Positions 49,444-58,584 are shown, counted from the stretch's first letter. The stretch: DNA of 64,000 nt from Bacteroides faecichinchillae JCM 17102 (GCF_000614145.1 NZ_BAKK01000006.1:1-64000); one strand, 5' to 3'. Notes: generated by a model from the letters alone, not told the origin. A program made the numbers and translations.

Positions 49444-50427
49444 TTATGGAATTCTCTTAAGTATTGAGTTACGCAATAAAACTTCCAACAACACACAAAG
49501 GAAAGCAGCTAGTGCGAACCATTGATATTCTTCGTCCCGCTTGCTATATTCTTTTACATTCAATTTTGTTTTCTCCAACTTATCAATTTCTTCATATACC
49601 TCTTGCAGTTTTGAGTTGCTCGTAGCACGGAAATAATTACCATCCGTAGTTCCAGCAATCTGTGTCAATGTCTTCTCATCAATTTCTACCGGCATATTAA
49701 TATATTGTATTGTATTTCCGACAGGATATGGATAAGGAGCCAAACCATTTGTTCCAACACCAATGGTATAGACACGAATACCAAAACTTTTAGCTATTTC
49801 GGCTGCTGTTAAAGGAGAAATATCACCTTTATTATTAGTACCGTCCGTCAATAGAATGATTACTTTCGATTTAGCTTTGCTATCCTTCAAACGAGTGACA
49901 GCATTTGCAATTCCCATACCAACCGCTGTTCCATCTTCGATAAGACCGCATTTTATATTATGGATCATATCAAGTAACACAGCATGGTCTACAGTTAGCG
50001 GACACTGAGTAAAAGTCTCGCCGGCAAACAAAGTTATACCAACATTATCATTTGGACGACCATTAATAAATTCCGCAGCTACATCTTTTGCCGCCTCCAA
50101 TCTATTAGGCTTTAAATCTTCAGCCAACATACTGGTAGATACGTCAATAGCTAACATGATATCAATTCCTTCTATCTCACTATTTTGCCATTTATTAGTA
50201 GTTTGCGGACGTGCAAGTACCAAAATAACCAGCACCAAAGCAATGATGTGCAGCAGAAATGGAGCATGCAGCAAATAATTCTTATAACTTTTAGAAGTAT
50301 GAGCATATACTCTTGCATCCGAAATCTGAAGAGCTGCTTCACTTTTCTTTCGCTTCAGAATATACCATACTATATAAGGTATAAGCAATAATAGCAGAAA
50401 CAAATATTCAATATTGGCAAAAACCAT
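49444..50427 (-). CDS. batA: BatA: VWA-domain membrane protein
   Basis: A 327-residue VWA membrane protein: helices at about 8-25 and 55-73, then a VWA domain with the MIDAS motif DVSTSM and LTDGTNNKGD, and a C-terminal helix (about 305-322). It precedes batB by 48 bp and shares its order of parts. In Bacteroides BatA was first linked to aerotolerance (established family knowledge). Precise biochemical activity unknown. Confidence 0.92.
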   Translation of the reverse strand: MVFANIEYLFLLLLLIPYIVWYILKRKKSEAALQISDARVYAHTSKSYKNYLLHAPFLLHIIALVLVILVLARPQTTNKWQNSEIEGIDIMLAIDVSTSMLAEDLKPNRLEAAKDVAAEFINGRPNDNVGITLFAGETFTQCPLTVDHAVLLDMIHNIKCGLIEDGTAVGMGIANAVTRLKDSKAKSKVIILLTDGTNNKGDISPLTAAEIAKSFGIRVYTIGVGTNGLAPYPYPVGNTIQYINMPVEIDEKTLTQIAGTTDGNYFRATSNSKLQEVYEEIDKLEKTKLNVKEYSKRDEEYQWFALAAFLCVLLEVLLRNSILKRIP

Positions 50428-50477
50428 TTTATTTATATTTTAACAGTTTACTATTTAGTATTCAAGCAAGGTATCTT

Positions 50478-51554
50478 TTATGCAAAAAGCTCATATAGCT
50501 GTAAACCTATATATATAAAGGTACCAACCAATGCAGCTGACAATAATACAATTCCACAAATAAGGAATACTTTCGCATGCAAAGAACGTTTCTCAATGAT
50601 AGTGATTTCCGTAGGCTGTGGCTTCTGATTCTCTTCTTCCGGTTGCTTAGTCTCATTAATGAAGTCAATGGCATTAACCAAATTCATGTCATTTTCGTTC
50701 ATTAACGGATCATGTTTAGCAAATTTCACCAAATCGGCAGTCTGGAAAAGAAATCTCAAATCTGATATCGCATCCTTATCTTTGATTTCCAGTAATTTAT
50801 CTATAATCTCAGATGATGTCATTTCAAGAGCATTGAATCCAAAACGGTCTCTAATATATGTACGAATTGCATCTGTTAGTTCTGTATAATACTCCTTCGG
50901 TTGTCCTTTTTGCCAAACTTTCTCGTTCTTGATACGCTCTATTTCCTGTAAAGCAGCCTGATGTGGTGGCAACTTAGGTTCAACCTTGATCTTTCGAATG
51001 ATAGGCTTATTATCACGAATACGGATAATAAAATAAATTAATAGACCAAGAAGAGGAAATGCTATAAATGAGCAAGCAAGCAAGCCATACCAATCTTCCC
51101 ATGCAAAAGGTGCTTTCATCACAGTTTTCTGACCGAAAAATTGATCTGGATGAAGAGTATCTACTGGCATTGAATAAACTTTCAATGCTAAAGCTTTCGA
51201 TTTATAAACTTTCCCATCTACAGTGACAGGTATCGGTGGTATATAATACAAAGCCGAATCAAAAGATGTGATAGTGTATTCCTGAGTGATCAGCATACGT
51301 TGGCGATCATTCAGAAATTGTGTATCCGGTTTGGCTGTTTCCACAATTTCAATCCCTGGTACTATCGTATCTGTATAAGCCGGAAAGATTGCACGTTGCT
51401 TAGCGTCCATAGCTACTTGCAATTGCAACTTCGCCTGTTCACCAATCCATATCTGCAACGAATCGATTTTTGCTTCCACCGTAACAGATTGTGCAGCTAC
51501 TCTACTTATACACAGTAGACATAATAATGCTATCAGAATATAATTTCTATTCAT
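50478..51554 (-). CDS. Bat-operon membrane protein (BatD-like periplasmic, DUF4381-like)
   Basis: A 358-residue protein with a signal peptide (ending RVAAQ), a beta-rich periplasmic part (about 22-150; IWIGEQAKLQLQV), a membrane helix (about 157-180), a cytoplasmic helical domain (about 185-300) with YTELTDAIRTYIRDRFGFNALEMTS, and a final helix (about 330-353). The cytosolic segment with its conserved Tyr/Arg helix recurs in BatD's C-terminus. It lies between the DUF58 gene and batA, so it is probably a Bat complex partner. Confidence 0.75.
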   Translation of the reverse strand: MNRNYILIALLCLLCISRVAAQSVTVEAKIDSLQIWIGEQAKLQLQVAMDAKQRAIFPAYTDTIVPGIEIVETAKPDTQFLNDRQRMLITQEYTITSFDSALYYIPPIPVTVDGKVYKSKALALKVYSMPVDTLHPDQFFGQKTVMKAPFAWEDWYGLLACSFIAFPLLGLLIYFIIRIRDNKPIIRKIKVEPKLPPHQAALQEIERIKNEKVWQKGQPKEYYTELTDAIRTYIRDRFGFNALEMTSSEIIDKLLEIKDKDAISDLRFLFQTADLVKFAKHDPLMNENDMNLVNAIDFINETKQPEEENQKPQPTEITIIEKRSLHAKVFLICGIVLLSAALVGTFIYIGLQLYELFA

Positions 51555-51565
51555 CTTTAGTTCCG

Positions 51566-52435
51566 TTAATTTCGTTTGGCAAATAAATTCAACAATGCCT
51601 TTACGTAATCCTCATCAGTTCTCACAGACACAGCATCCACATTACTTTTGGTAAATGTGTCATTCAATTCAGCTTGTTTCTGGATCCACCAGTCACGATG
51701 TGCACGGCGTACTGCCTTAGAAGAAGTATCAATCCATTGCTCATGTCCTGTTTCTGCATCTTTGATCCGCATTAACCCTACAGGAGGTAAATCACTGACT
51801 CTTCTATCATAAACTTGTAATGCCACAACATCATGTTTCCGGTTAGCAATGGTCATTGCATTTTTAAAGCTTTCCTGATCGATAAAGTCCGATAATATAA
51901 ATGCAGTGCAACGTCTTTTCATTACATTAGTCAAATATTCCAATGCAAGACGAATATTCGTACGTCGACTTTCCGGATGAAAATCAAGTAGTTCACGAAT
52001 AATATACAAAATATGCTTACGTCCTTTTTTAGGAGGAATAAACTTTTCGATTCTGTCTGAAAAGAAAATTACACCAATTTTATCATTATTCTGGATGGCT
52101 GAAAAAGCAAGAGTAGCAGCAATTTCCGTTACCATATCCTTTTTCAACTGTTTGACAGTACCAAATTCCAAACTTCCGGAAACATCAACCATTAACATAA
52201 CTGTCAGTTCGCGTTCTTCTTCAAACACTTTCACATAAGGTTTGTTGAAGCGCGCTGTCACATTCCAGTCAATGTCACGTATATCATCACCAAATTGATA
52301 CTCACGAACTTCCGAGAAAGACATACCTCTACCTTTGAAAGCCGAATGATATTGGCCTGCAAAGATATTGTTAGACAATCCACGTGTCTTGATCTCAATC
52401 TGACGAACCTTCTTTAATATTTCACTTGTTTCCAT
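51566..52435 (-). CDS. DUF58 protein of the moxR-bat operon
   Basis: A 289-residue protein with no membrane helix. The DUF58 core is GRGMSFSEVREYQFGDDIRDIDWN and VFEEERELTVMLMVDVSGSL, with a VWA-like C-terminal part (DVSGS metal motif). In MoxR systems DUF58 proteins are thought to be clients or adaptors for the MoxR ATPase, which is encoded next door. It precedes the membrane proteins of the operon. Confidence 0.88.
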   Translation of the reverse strand: METSEILKKVRQIEIKTRGLSNNIFAGQYHSAFKGRGMSFSEVREYQFGDDIRDIDWNVTARFNKPYVKVFEEERELTVMLMVDVSGSLEFGTVKQLKKDMVTEIAATLAFSAIQNNDKIGVIFFSDRIEKFIPPKKGRKHILYIIRELLDFHPESRRTNIRLALEYLTNVMKRRCTAFILSDFIDQESFKNAMTIANRKHDVVALQVYDRRVSDLPPVGLMRIKDAETGHEQWIDTSSKAVRRAHRDWWIQKQAELNDTFTKSNVDAVSVRTDEDYVKALLNLFAKRN

Positions 52436-52515
52436 TCTAATAATTATACAGTAGTTAATAGTAAGTAGCCAAACAAATTTTAATGACTACTAATTGACTG
52501 TATTATAATCGAAAA

Positions 52516-53511
52516 TTAAGGCACTTCAACCTTATTCAGAATTTTACTGATAATTTCGTCTGAAGTCATGTTATTAGCTTCTGCTTCATATGTCAATCCA
52601 ATACGATGACGAAGAACATCATGGGCAACAGCGCGAACATCTTCTGGAATTACATAACCACGACGCTTGATGAAAGCGTATGTACGTGCAGCCAATGCCA
52701 GATTAATAGAAGCACGAGGTGATCCACCGAATCCGATCATATCTTTTAGTTCCTTTAGATCGTATTTCTCTGGGAAACGAGTTGCAAATACAATATCTAC
52801 AATATAGCGCTCAATCTTTTCATCCAGATAAACCTGACGAACGACCTTACGTGCTTCAATGATTTCATCTGCTTTCAAGATTGGTCTTACATTGATTTTA
52901 TCTCCATTAATATTCTGGCGGATAATCAGTTTTTCTTCTTCCAATTTTGGATAATCGATCACTACTTTCAGCATGAAACGGTCTACTTGTGCTTCAGGAA
53001 GCGGATAAGTACCTTCTTGTTCAATCGGATTCTGAGTTGCAAGTACCAAGAATGGTTCTGGCAATAAGAAAGTTTCTTTACCGATAGTTACTTGACGCTC
53101 CTGCATGGCTTCCAGCAAAGCACTCTGCACTTTGGCCGGAGCACGATTGATTTCATCCGCTAAAACAAAATTAGCAAAGATGGGACCTCTTTGAACTTTA
53201 AAAGATTCGTCTTTCTGACTGTAAACCATAGTACCGATAACGTCGGCAGGTAATAAATCGGGCGTAAACTGAATACGGCTATATTTCGCATCTATTAAAG
53301 AAGCGAGTGTTTTGATAGCCAAAGTTTTTGCCAAACCAGGTACACCTTCGAGGAGAACGTGTCCGTCGGACAATAATCCGATAAGCAATGATTCAACCAA
53401 ATGTTTCTGACCAACAATAATTTGGTCCATACCTGTCGTAAGATTGGTAACGAAAGCACTTTGTCTTTCAATCCGCTCATTCAACTCGCGGATATCAATT
53501 GATTCAGCCAT
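52516..53511 (-). CDS. moxR: MoxR-family AAA+ ATPase
   Basis: A 331-residue AAA+ chaperone. Walker A is LEGVPGLAKTLA (about 54), Walker B VLADEINRAP (about 118), sensor ATQNPIEQEGTYPLPEAQVDRF (about 163) and the C-terminal lid with GGSPRASINLAL. MoxR proteins help assemble complexes with VWA proteins, here BatA and BatB. It is the first gene of the operon, with a well-spaced promoter upstream. Confidence 0.93.
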   Translation of the reverse strand: MAESIDIRELNERIERQSAFVTNLTTGMDQIIVGQKHLVESLLIGLLSDGHVLLEGVPGLAKTLAIKTLASLIDAKYSRIQFTPDLLPADVIGTMVYSQKDESFKVQRGPIFANFVLADEINRAPAKVQSALLEAMQERQVTIGKETFLLPEPFLVLATQNPIEQEGTYPLPEAQVDRFMLKVVIDYPKLEEEKLIIRQNINGDKINVRPILKADEIIEARKVVRQVYLDEKIERYIVDIVFATRFPEKYDLKELKDMIGFGGSPRASINLALAARTYAFIKRRGYVIPEDVRAVAHDVLRHRIGLTYEAEANNMTSDEIISKILNKVEVP

Positions 53512-53591
53512 AAATACTTAATATTTTATTATTTAAATTCCAATAATTAATATGTACCTTGCAATACTTAATTAGTTTTTTATTTTGCTTC

Positions 53592-53622
53592 CAAAAGTAC
53601 GCCATATAATTAACGATTGCAA
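53592..53622 (-). promoter_or_regulatory. promoter of moxR-bat operon
   Basis: On the minus strand -33 TTG (53622-53620) and -7 TACTTTTG (53599-53592) are 20 bp apart. It lies about 80 bp ahead of moxR. Confidence 0.7.
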
Positions 53623-53695
53623 CTAATTTTTATTAAAAAACAATGCGAAATCTTTAGATTAAGGTACTTTCATACGGTTTTGTATATCCATAACA

Positions 53696-53735
53696 TTTCA
53701 CCCGATCATATACTATTCATATAGATCGGGTGAAA
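53696..53735. terminator. hairpin terminator after HU-LysM gene
   Basis: Perfect 12-bp stem TTTCACCCGATC/GATCGGGTGAAA (53696-53707 with 53724-53735), without a strong T-run. It separates the HU-LysM gene from the moxR promoter. Confidence 0.65.
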
Positions 53736-53747
53736 GTAATTATCTTT

Positions 53748-55133
53748 TTATTTTTTTGTTAGCTCCGGTATCTTGATTTTTGTACCATATGGAACCGTAT
53801 TCGGATTCTTTATAACGTTCGGATTGTGTTTTACAATATAAGGCCACATTCCTTTTGTTCCATAATACCGTAATGAAACTTTAGTCAAAGTTTCCCCTTC
53901 TTTAATTGTATGGGTAGTTTTTGTTCCGGTAATTGTATAGGATACAGAGTCCGAATATACAGGAGCTGAAGCCTGTTTCTGAGTTGCTTTACTTTCTGTT
54001 TTTACAGAAGTTTCCGGTTCTTTCTTCACGACAGGTTGTGATACCGTCACTTCCTCCGCCTCTGTTGTTACATTTGGAGTAACTACAATAATTGTATCTT
54101 TCTTTCCAATACTATCAAGTAACTGTGATTCAGGCTGTACGGGTTGAGTAGTCACAGGCATATCAATAGCTTCCTTATTAGGGGAAGAAGTGAAAATATC
54201 CGGATAATAAATGTATAAAACAGCACCTCCACATAATAATAAAACAATAATAATTATAGCTATTAAATATGGGACAGGAGATTTCTCCTTTTGAACTACC
54301 ACTTTTGTAACAGCTTCCTGCCGAACAGTTTCCGGTTGTACCTTAGAAATTACCGGTTCCAAATTTGCTTTCTCAAGTTCCTGAGCTATGATTGTTTCAG
54401 CTGAAAGAACTTCTTGCTTTATATACTTAGATTCAGACTGCTGTTTAAATATAGTCTCTTCTTTCTCTTCCGGCTGTATAGTTGTCCTTTCTACTTCGGC
54501 AGTTTCAGGAGCTAGACTCTCCTCTCGCGATTCTTCTACAATTTCCTCTCGTACCACTTTATCTTTAATGACAGTTTCTTCTGCTTCAGAATCATTACCT
54601 ACATTGTTCTCAATAATAATTTCTTTGGTAACCTGCACTTCTTGAGTTAGTACAGGTTGTTCATGGATTTCAGAAGTTTCTTGTATTTCTGTAATCTTAT
54701 CTTTAGCTTGATCAATCCCATTCTTATTATTATCGCTCCCTTGTATTGCCGTTCCCTCTCCATTTTCATCTTCTTCTGTTTCTTCTTCAGCAGTATCTTC
54801 CAGCACTGTATTTTCATTCAGTACAACAGTTTCAAAATGCGAGAAAGGCTTATTGATCGTTTCTCTCAAGTTAGGATCCGGAGTAAATGACACCTTTGTA
54901 TGTCCCTTTATCTGAAACCTTTCACCTGTATTCACATTAACACTTTCCCGACTATCTACATCAATAAGTTTGAAAGTACCCAATCCTTTGATTTTCACAT
55001 ACTTCTCAATCTCCAAGGCTTGTTCTATCAAAAGAAAAAACTCTTTGACAAACGCCTCGGCGTCTTTTTTGGTCATGCTATGTTTTGCAGCCAATAAGTC
55101 GGTAAGGTCTTGAATTGTTAGTCTTTCATTCAT
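53748..55133 (-). CDS. HU DNA-binding domain fused to TM helix and LysM
   Basis: A 461-residue membrane protein in four parts. An HU/IHF-like domain (1-97) has DLLAAKHSMTKKDAEAFVKEF and the family beta-arm region. A long acidic, Glu-rich linker follows (98-285). One membrane helix (about 288-310, IAIIIIVLLLCGG) crosses to a Thr/Pro-rich linker and a C-terminal LysM (about 405-458; HTIKEGETLTKVSLRYYG). The topology puts DNA binding in the cytoplasm and peptidoglycan binding in the periplasm, so it could tie nucleoid to cell wall. That is inference. I recall similar Bacteroidales proteins but no assigned role. It follows a plain HU gene by 12 bp. Confidence 0.85.
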   Translation of the reverse strand: MNERLTIQDLTDLLAAKHSMTKKDAEAFVKEFFLLIEQALEIEKYVKIKGLGTFKLIDVDSRESVNVNTGERFQIKGHTKVSFTPDPNLRETINKPFSHFETVVLNENTVLEDTAEEETEEDENGEGTAIQGSDNNKNGIDQAKDKITEIQETSEIHEQPVLTQEVQVTKEIIIENNVGNDSEAEETVIKDKVVREEIVEESREESLAPETAEVERTTIQPEEKEETIFKQQSESKYIKQEVLSAETIIAQELEKANLEPVISKVQPETVRQEAVTKVVVQKEKSPVPYLIAIIIIVLLLCGGAVLYIYYPDIFTSSPNKEAIDMPVTTQPVQPESQLLDSIGKKDTIIVVTPNVTTEAEEVTVSQPVVKKEPETSVKTESKATQKQASAPVYSDSVSYTITGTKTTHTIKEGETLTKVSLRYYGTKGMWPYIVKHNPNVIKNPNTVPYGTKIKIPELTKK

Positions 55134-55145
55134 AATGGGAAATAT

Positions 55146-55418
55146 TTATTTAAACTTATCTTTCAGGTTATTACTAGGCTTATAAGATAAAACCAATTTG
55201 GGAGGAATCAGCATACGCTGTTTGGTAGCAGGATTAATTGATATTCGTTCTGCTTTCTTTCTTACCTCAAAAGTGCCGAATCCCTGTATCGTAATACCAT
55301 TTCCTTCCTCCAATCCTTGTATCATCTCAGACAATAAAGAACTTATCAATTCGGAAGTATCTTTAATAGTATATCCCAGTCTATCTGCCAGCTCTGATGT
55401 AAACTCCTTATTATTCAT
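55146..55418 (-). CDS. HU-family DNA-binding protein
   Basis: A 90-residue single HU domain: MNNKEFTSELADRLGYTIKDT, a core with GNGITIQGFGTFEVRKKAERISINPATKQRM (part), and the end KLVLSYKPSNNLKDKF. It binds and bends DNA without strong sequence preference; the family also includes IHF. It overlaps rimO by 8 bp and precedes the HU-LysM gene by 12 bp, so the two HU proteins are probably co-expressed and might heterodimerise. Confidence 0.9.
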   Translation of the reverse strand: MNNKEFTSELADRLGYTIKDTSELISSLLSEMIQGLEEGNGITIQGFGTFEVRKKAERISINPATKQRMLIPPKLVLSYKPSNNLKDKFK

Positions 55419-56721
55419 AGCTATTTATAATCTTTGCATATAAATCAAAATCATCTGCATCCATCACTTCTACCTGATAAAAACGTCCGATCTTTAACTC
55501 CTGTTCAGTAGAACTAATTAAAACTTCCGGATCGACTTCCGGTGAATCAAATTCGGTTCGTCCAATATAATAATCACCTTCTATCCGATCGATAATGACT
55601 TTCATTTGTTTGCCAATCTTTTCTGCACTCAATTCTGCAGAAATATTTTGTTGGATATCCATTAATTCATCCAATCGGTCTTGTTTGAGCTCTTGAGGAA
55701 TAGAATCTTCATATTGTTGTGCAGCATAAGTACCTTCTTCTTCCGAATATGCAAAAGCTCCCATTCTGTCAAAGCGCACGTTGCGTACAAATTCTTTCAA
55801 TTCTTTAAAGTCCTCTTCTGTCTCTCCGGGATGTCCTACCATTAAAGTTGTACGTAGATGTATACCTGGAACTTCTTTGCGGAATTGCTCTATCAGTTTA
55901 TAAGTATCCTCTTTAGTTACCTGCCGACGCATCATCTTCAGCATATTGTCACTGATATGTTGCAAAGCGATATCCATGTATTTACATACATTATCCCGTT
56001 CCCGCATTACACGGAACAAGTCTGTAGGGAAATGTGCCGGATAAGCATAATGTAGACGAATCCATTCCACACCCGGTATTTCGGAAATACGCTCAATGAG
56101 TTCAGGCAGCATTTGCTTTTTGTACAAGTCTACACCATAATAAGTCAGTTCCTGTGCTATTACCTGAAACTCTTTCACCCCTTGAGATACCAGATATCTT
56201 ACTTCGTCCAAAATTTCTTCCATTGGTTTAGAAACATGGCTTCCCGTAATAATAGGAATAGCACAATAAGAACATTTACGGTCGCATCCTTCTGATATTT
56301 TTAGATAAGCGTAATGTTTTGGAGTCGTCAAAGTGCGTTCAATATACAAATCTTCATGATATGTCTTTCCTAAGTCTTGCAAAAGCTCCTTCCAGTTAAA
56401 TTTACCATAGAATTTGTCTACTTGCGGTATTTCAATAGCTAATTCGTTCAAATAACGTTCGGAAAGGCACCCCATCACAAATAATTGCTTTAAGTCGCCC
56501 TCCTCTTTCCTTTGTGCAAACTCAAGAATCATATTGATAGATTCCTCTTTTGCATCACCAATAAAGCCACATGTATTAATTACCGCAATTTCTCCGTCAG
56601 GATTTTCAGTATCATGAGTTACAGTATATCCTACCTCCTCCAATTGACGCATCAATTGTTCTGAATCAACTAAATTTTTAGAGCACCCTAAAGTTATAAT
56701 GTCTATTTTTCTTCTTCTCAT
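55411..56721 (-). CDS. rimO: ribosomal protein S12 methylthiotransferase
   Basis: A 436-residue radical-SAM enzyme that methylthiolates Asp in ribosomal protein S12. An N-terminal UPF0004 domain begins IDIITLGCSKNLVDSEQ with further Cys (NTCGFI, VMGCLSERY); the radical SAM motif CDRKCSYC sits near 148; a C-terminal TRAM domain ends the protein. SKN in GCSKNLVDS is the RimO signature and separates it from MiaB. It overlaps both neighbours: ftsY by 4 bp upstream and the HU gene by 8 bp downstream. Confidence 0.93.
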   Translation of the reverse strand: MRRRKIDIITLGCSKNLVDSEQLMRQLEEVGYTVTHDTENPDGEIAVINTCGFIGDAKEESINMILEFAQRKEEGDLKQLFVMGCLSERYLNELAIEIPQVDKFYGKFNWKELLQDLGKTYHEDLYIERTLTTPKHYAYLKISEGCDRKCSYCAIPIITGSHVSKPMEEILDEVRYLVSQGVKEFQVIAQELTYYGVDLYKKQMLPELIERISEIPGVEWIRLHYAYPAHFPTDLFRVMRERDNVCKYMDIALQHISDNMLKMMRRQVTKEDTYKLIEQFRKEVPGIHLRTTLMVGHPGETEEDFKELKEFVRNVRFDRMGAFAYSEEEGTYAAQQYEDSIPQELKQDRLDELMDIQQNISAELSAEKIGKQMKVIIDRIEGDYYIGRTEFDSPEVDPEVLISSTEQELKIGRFYQVEVMDADDFDLYAKIINSYE

Positions 56722-57677
56722 GCGTTCTCTCCAAACAGGGAATCAACAAATTCATTCTTGCGGAAAACTTGCAAGTCCTCCATACCTTCACCCAGTCCGA
56801 TGTATTTTACAGGAATTTTGAATTGATCGGAAATACCGATAACAACTCCTCCTTTGGCTGTTCCATCCAGTTTGGTTATTGCCATGGCAGTTACTTCAGT
56901 TGCCAAAGTGAACTGTTTAGCTTGTTCAAAAGCATTCTGTCCAGTAGAACCGTCCAATACCAGCAACACTTCGTCAGGAGCAGTAGGTACAACCTTCTTC
57001 ATTACATTTTTGATTTTAGTCAGCTCATTCATCAATCCCACTTTATTATGCAAACGTCCGGCAGTATCAATGATCACTACATCCGCATTATTAGATACAG
57101 CAGAACTGAGTGTATCAAAAGCTACAGAAGCAGGATCCGCGCCCATTTTCTGTTTAACTACAGGAACTCCGACCCGTTCTCCCCAGATCATCAATTGTTC
57201 CACAGCGGCAGCACGGAAAGTATCGGCAGCACCCAAATAAACAGATTTTCCCGCTTTTTTAAATTGATAAGCCAGTTTACCAATTGTTGTAGTTTTACCC
57301 ACCCCATTAACTCCGACTACCATAATAACATACGGTTTCTTTTCAATTGGCAAATCAAAATCTGCCACATCATCCGAATTATTTTCGGTTAAAAGTGCAG
57401 CAATTTCATCACGCAATATATGATTCAACTCCTGAGTATTTACATATTTATCAGCAGCTGCACGTTTTTCAATCCTTTTGATTATGTTCAATGTAGTTTC
57501 TACACCTACATCGGAAGTAATCAATACTTCCTCCAGATTATCCAACACTTCATCGTCTACCTTTGACTTACCAGCCACAGCACGAGCAATTTTACTAAAA
57601 ACGCTCTCTTTGGTTTTAGATAATCCTTTATCTAAAGTTTCCTTCTTTTCTTTTGAAAAAAAACTAAAAAATCCCAT
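56718..57677 (-). CDS. ftsY: signal recognition particle receptor FtsY
   Basis: A 319-residue SRP GTPase receptor, a compact form without the long acidic N-terminus of E. coli. It has the N domain (about 20-95), G1 GVNGVGKTTTIGKLA, DTAGRLHNKVGLM, TKLDGTAKGG and GLGEGMEDLQVF. It brings ribosomes with nascent membrane proteins to the translocon. It overlaps rimO by 4 bp and has its own -7 box after the DUF4295 terminator. Confidence 0.94.
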   Translation of the reverse strand: MGFFSFFSKEKKETLDKGLSKTKESVFSKIARAVAGKSKVDDEVLDNLEEVLITSDVGVETTLNIIKRIEKRAAADKYVNTQELNHILRDEIAALLTENNSDDVADFDLPIEKKPYVIMVVGVNGVGKTTTIGKLAYQFKKAGKSVYLGAADTFRAAAVEQLMIWGERVGVPVVKQKMGADPASVAFDTLSSAVSNNADVVIIDTAGRLHNKVGLMNELTKIKNVMKKVVPTAPDEVLLVLDGSTGQNAFEQAKQFTLATEVTAMAITKLDGTAKGGVVIGISDQFKIPVKYIGLGEGMEDLQVFRKNEFVDSLFGENA

Positions 57678-57709
57678 ATTTCCGGTTGTTTCTATAATAC
57701 ATTATGCTA

Positions 57710-57717
57710 CAAAGATA
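57710..57717 (-). promoter_or_regulatory. -7 promoter element for ftsY-rimO-HU operon
   Basis: Reads TATCTTTG on the minus strand, 32 bp from the ftsY ATG. It lies just after a terminator, as expected for a new transcription unit. Confidence 0.5.
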
Positions 57718-57749
57718 TAACAAAGGATTGAGAAAGTAAAAAAAGAAGC

Positions 57750-57788
57750 AAAAAAAATCCCCTTATTGCTTACCAATAAGAGGATTTT
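57750..57788 (-). terminator. terminator after DUF4295
   Basis: Minus-strand stem AAAATCCTCTTATTG/CAATAAGGGGATTTT (57788-57774 with 57768-57754) with one mispair, then a T-run. It separates the ribosomal genes from ftsY. Confidence 0.8.
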
Positions 57789-57815
57789 GTATATATAGCG
57801 TATATGCTATTTCGA

Positions 57816-57974
57816 TTATTTTTTGAAAAAGTCTTGTACTTTTTCGTTTGGAACCATTTGTTCATCAAAAATGTAAGCTCCAGTCTTCGGAGATTTTACC
57901 ATTTTGATAACCTTGGTATAAGCACGACCTTCTTTGCTACCTTCGTGCAAACTTGCTACTGTTTTCTTTGCCAT
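57816..57974 (-). CDS. DUF4295 small basic protein (probable ribosomal protein)
   Basis: A 52-residue lysine-rich protein, MAKKTVASLHEGSKEGRAYT and on to KVQDFFKK. It is too short for most gene finders. It stands 17 bp after rpmG in an L28-L33 cluster, so a ribosomal role is likely. I recall a Bacteroidota-specific ribosomal protein, bL38, described from Flavobacterium ribosomes, and believe (but cannot verify here) that it belongs to this family. ATG 57972-57974 is the only good start. Confidence 0.85.
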   Translation of the reverse strand: MAKKTVASLHEGSKEGRAYTKVIKMVKSPKTGAYIFDEQMVPNEKVQDFFKK

Positions 57975-57991
57975 GGGTTATACTATCTTTA

Positions 57992-58180
57992 TTATTTAAT
58001 TTCTTTGTGTACTGTTACTTTCTTCAAGATTGGGTTATATTTTTTCAACTCAAGTCTCTCTGTAGTATTTTTTCTGTTCTTAGTTGTGATATAACGAGAT
58101 GTTCCCGGCATTCCACTGTCTTTGTGTTCTGTACATTCCAGAATCACTTGCACTCTGTTACCTTTTGCTTTCTTTGCCAT
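57992..58180 (-). CDS. rpmG: 50S ribosomal protein L33
   Basis: A 62-residue protein, [20 protein letters not shown], with [21 protein letters not shown] and the ending VTVHKEIK. Only one Cys remains (ECTEH), so this is the zinc-free C- form. It sits in the order L28-L33-DUF4295, 22 bp after rpmB. Confidence 0.95.
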   Translation of the reverse strand: MAKKAKGNRVQVILECTEHKDSGMPGTSRYITTKNRKNTTERLELKKYNPILKKVTVHKEIK

Positions 58181-58202
58181 TGTAAGTTTTCTCCTCTACT
58201 AT

Positions 58203-58463
58203 TTAGCCGATTACTTTAATGCTTTTCCAATCACAATAACCTTTAGCTACTGCATCAGTCAGTGCAGCATCCAGGCCTTTTTTGTTGATAATACGCAGAC
58301 CATTAGCGCAAAGGCTAAGGCTGATCCAACAATTCTGTTCTACATAATAGAACTTCTTGTTAAACAAGTTCAAATCAAAGGTTCTTTTAGTTCTTCTCTT
58401 TGAGTGTGAAACATTGTTGCCAATCATGGCTTTCTTTCCGGTAATTTGACAAATCTTCGACAT
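58203..58463 (-). CDS. rpmB: 50S ribosomal protein L28
   Basis: An 86-residue protein starting [20 protein letters not shown], with [19 protein letters not shown] and [20 protein letters not shown]. It is the first gene of the three-gene ribosomal unit, with a promoter about 50 bp upstream. Confidence 0.95.
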   Translation of the reverse strand: MSKICQITGKKAMIGNNVSHSKRRTKRTFDLNLFNKKFYYVEQNCWISLSLCANGLRIINKKGLDAALTDAVAKGYCDWKSIKVIG

Positions 58464-58512
58464 TTCTATCTTATTTTTATAGTTTTATATCTAACATATT
58501 TCAAACAGGACG

Positions 58513-58543
58513 CAAAGTAAGCACTTTTATCCGTATAAAACAA
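58513..58543 (-). promoter_or_regulatory. promoter of rpmB-rpmG-DUF4295
   Basis: Minus-strand -33 TTG (58543-58541) and -7-like TTACTTTG (58520-58513), 20 bp apart. The -7 box is off consensus at its second base. Confidence 0.5.
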
Positions 58544-58584
58544 GTAATTCATTAAATAATTCACGTATAAACACCAATTTTTCT

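Noticed and set aside
56769-57392. 207-codon ORF antisense to ftsY
   Set aside because: Composition rich in Ser, His and Cys without domains; the opposite strand is a full FtsY.
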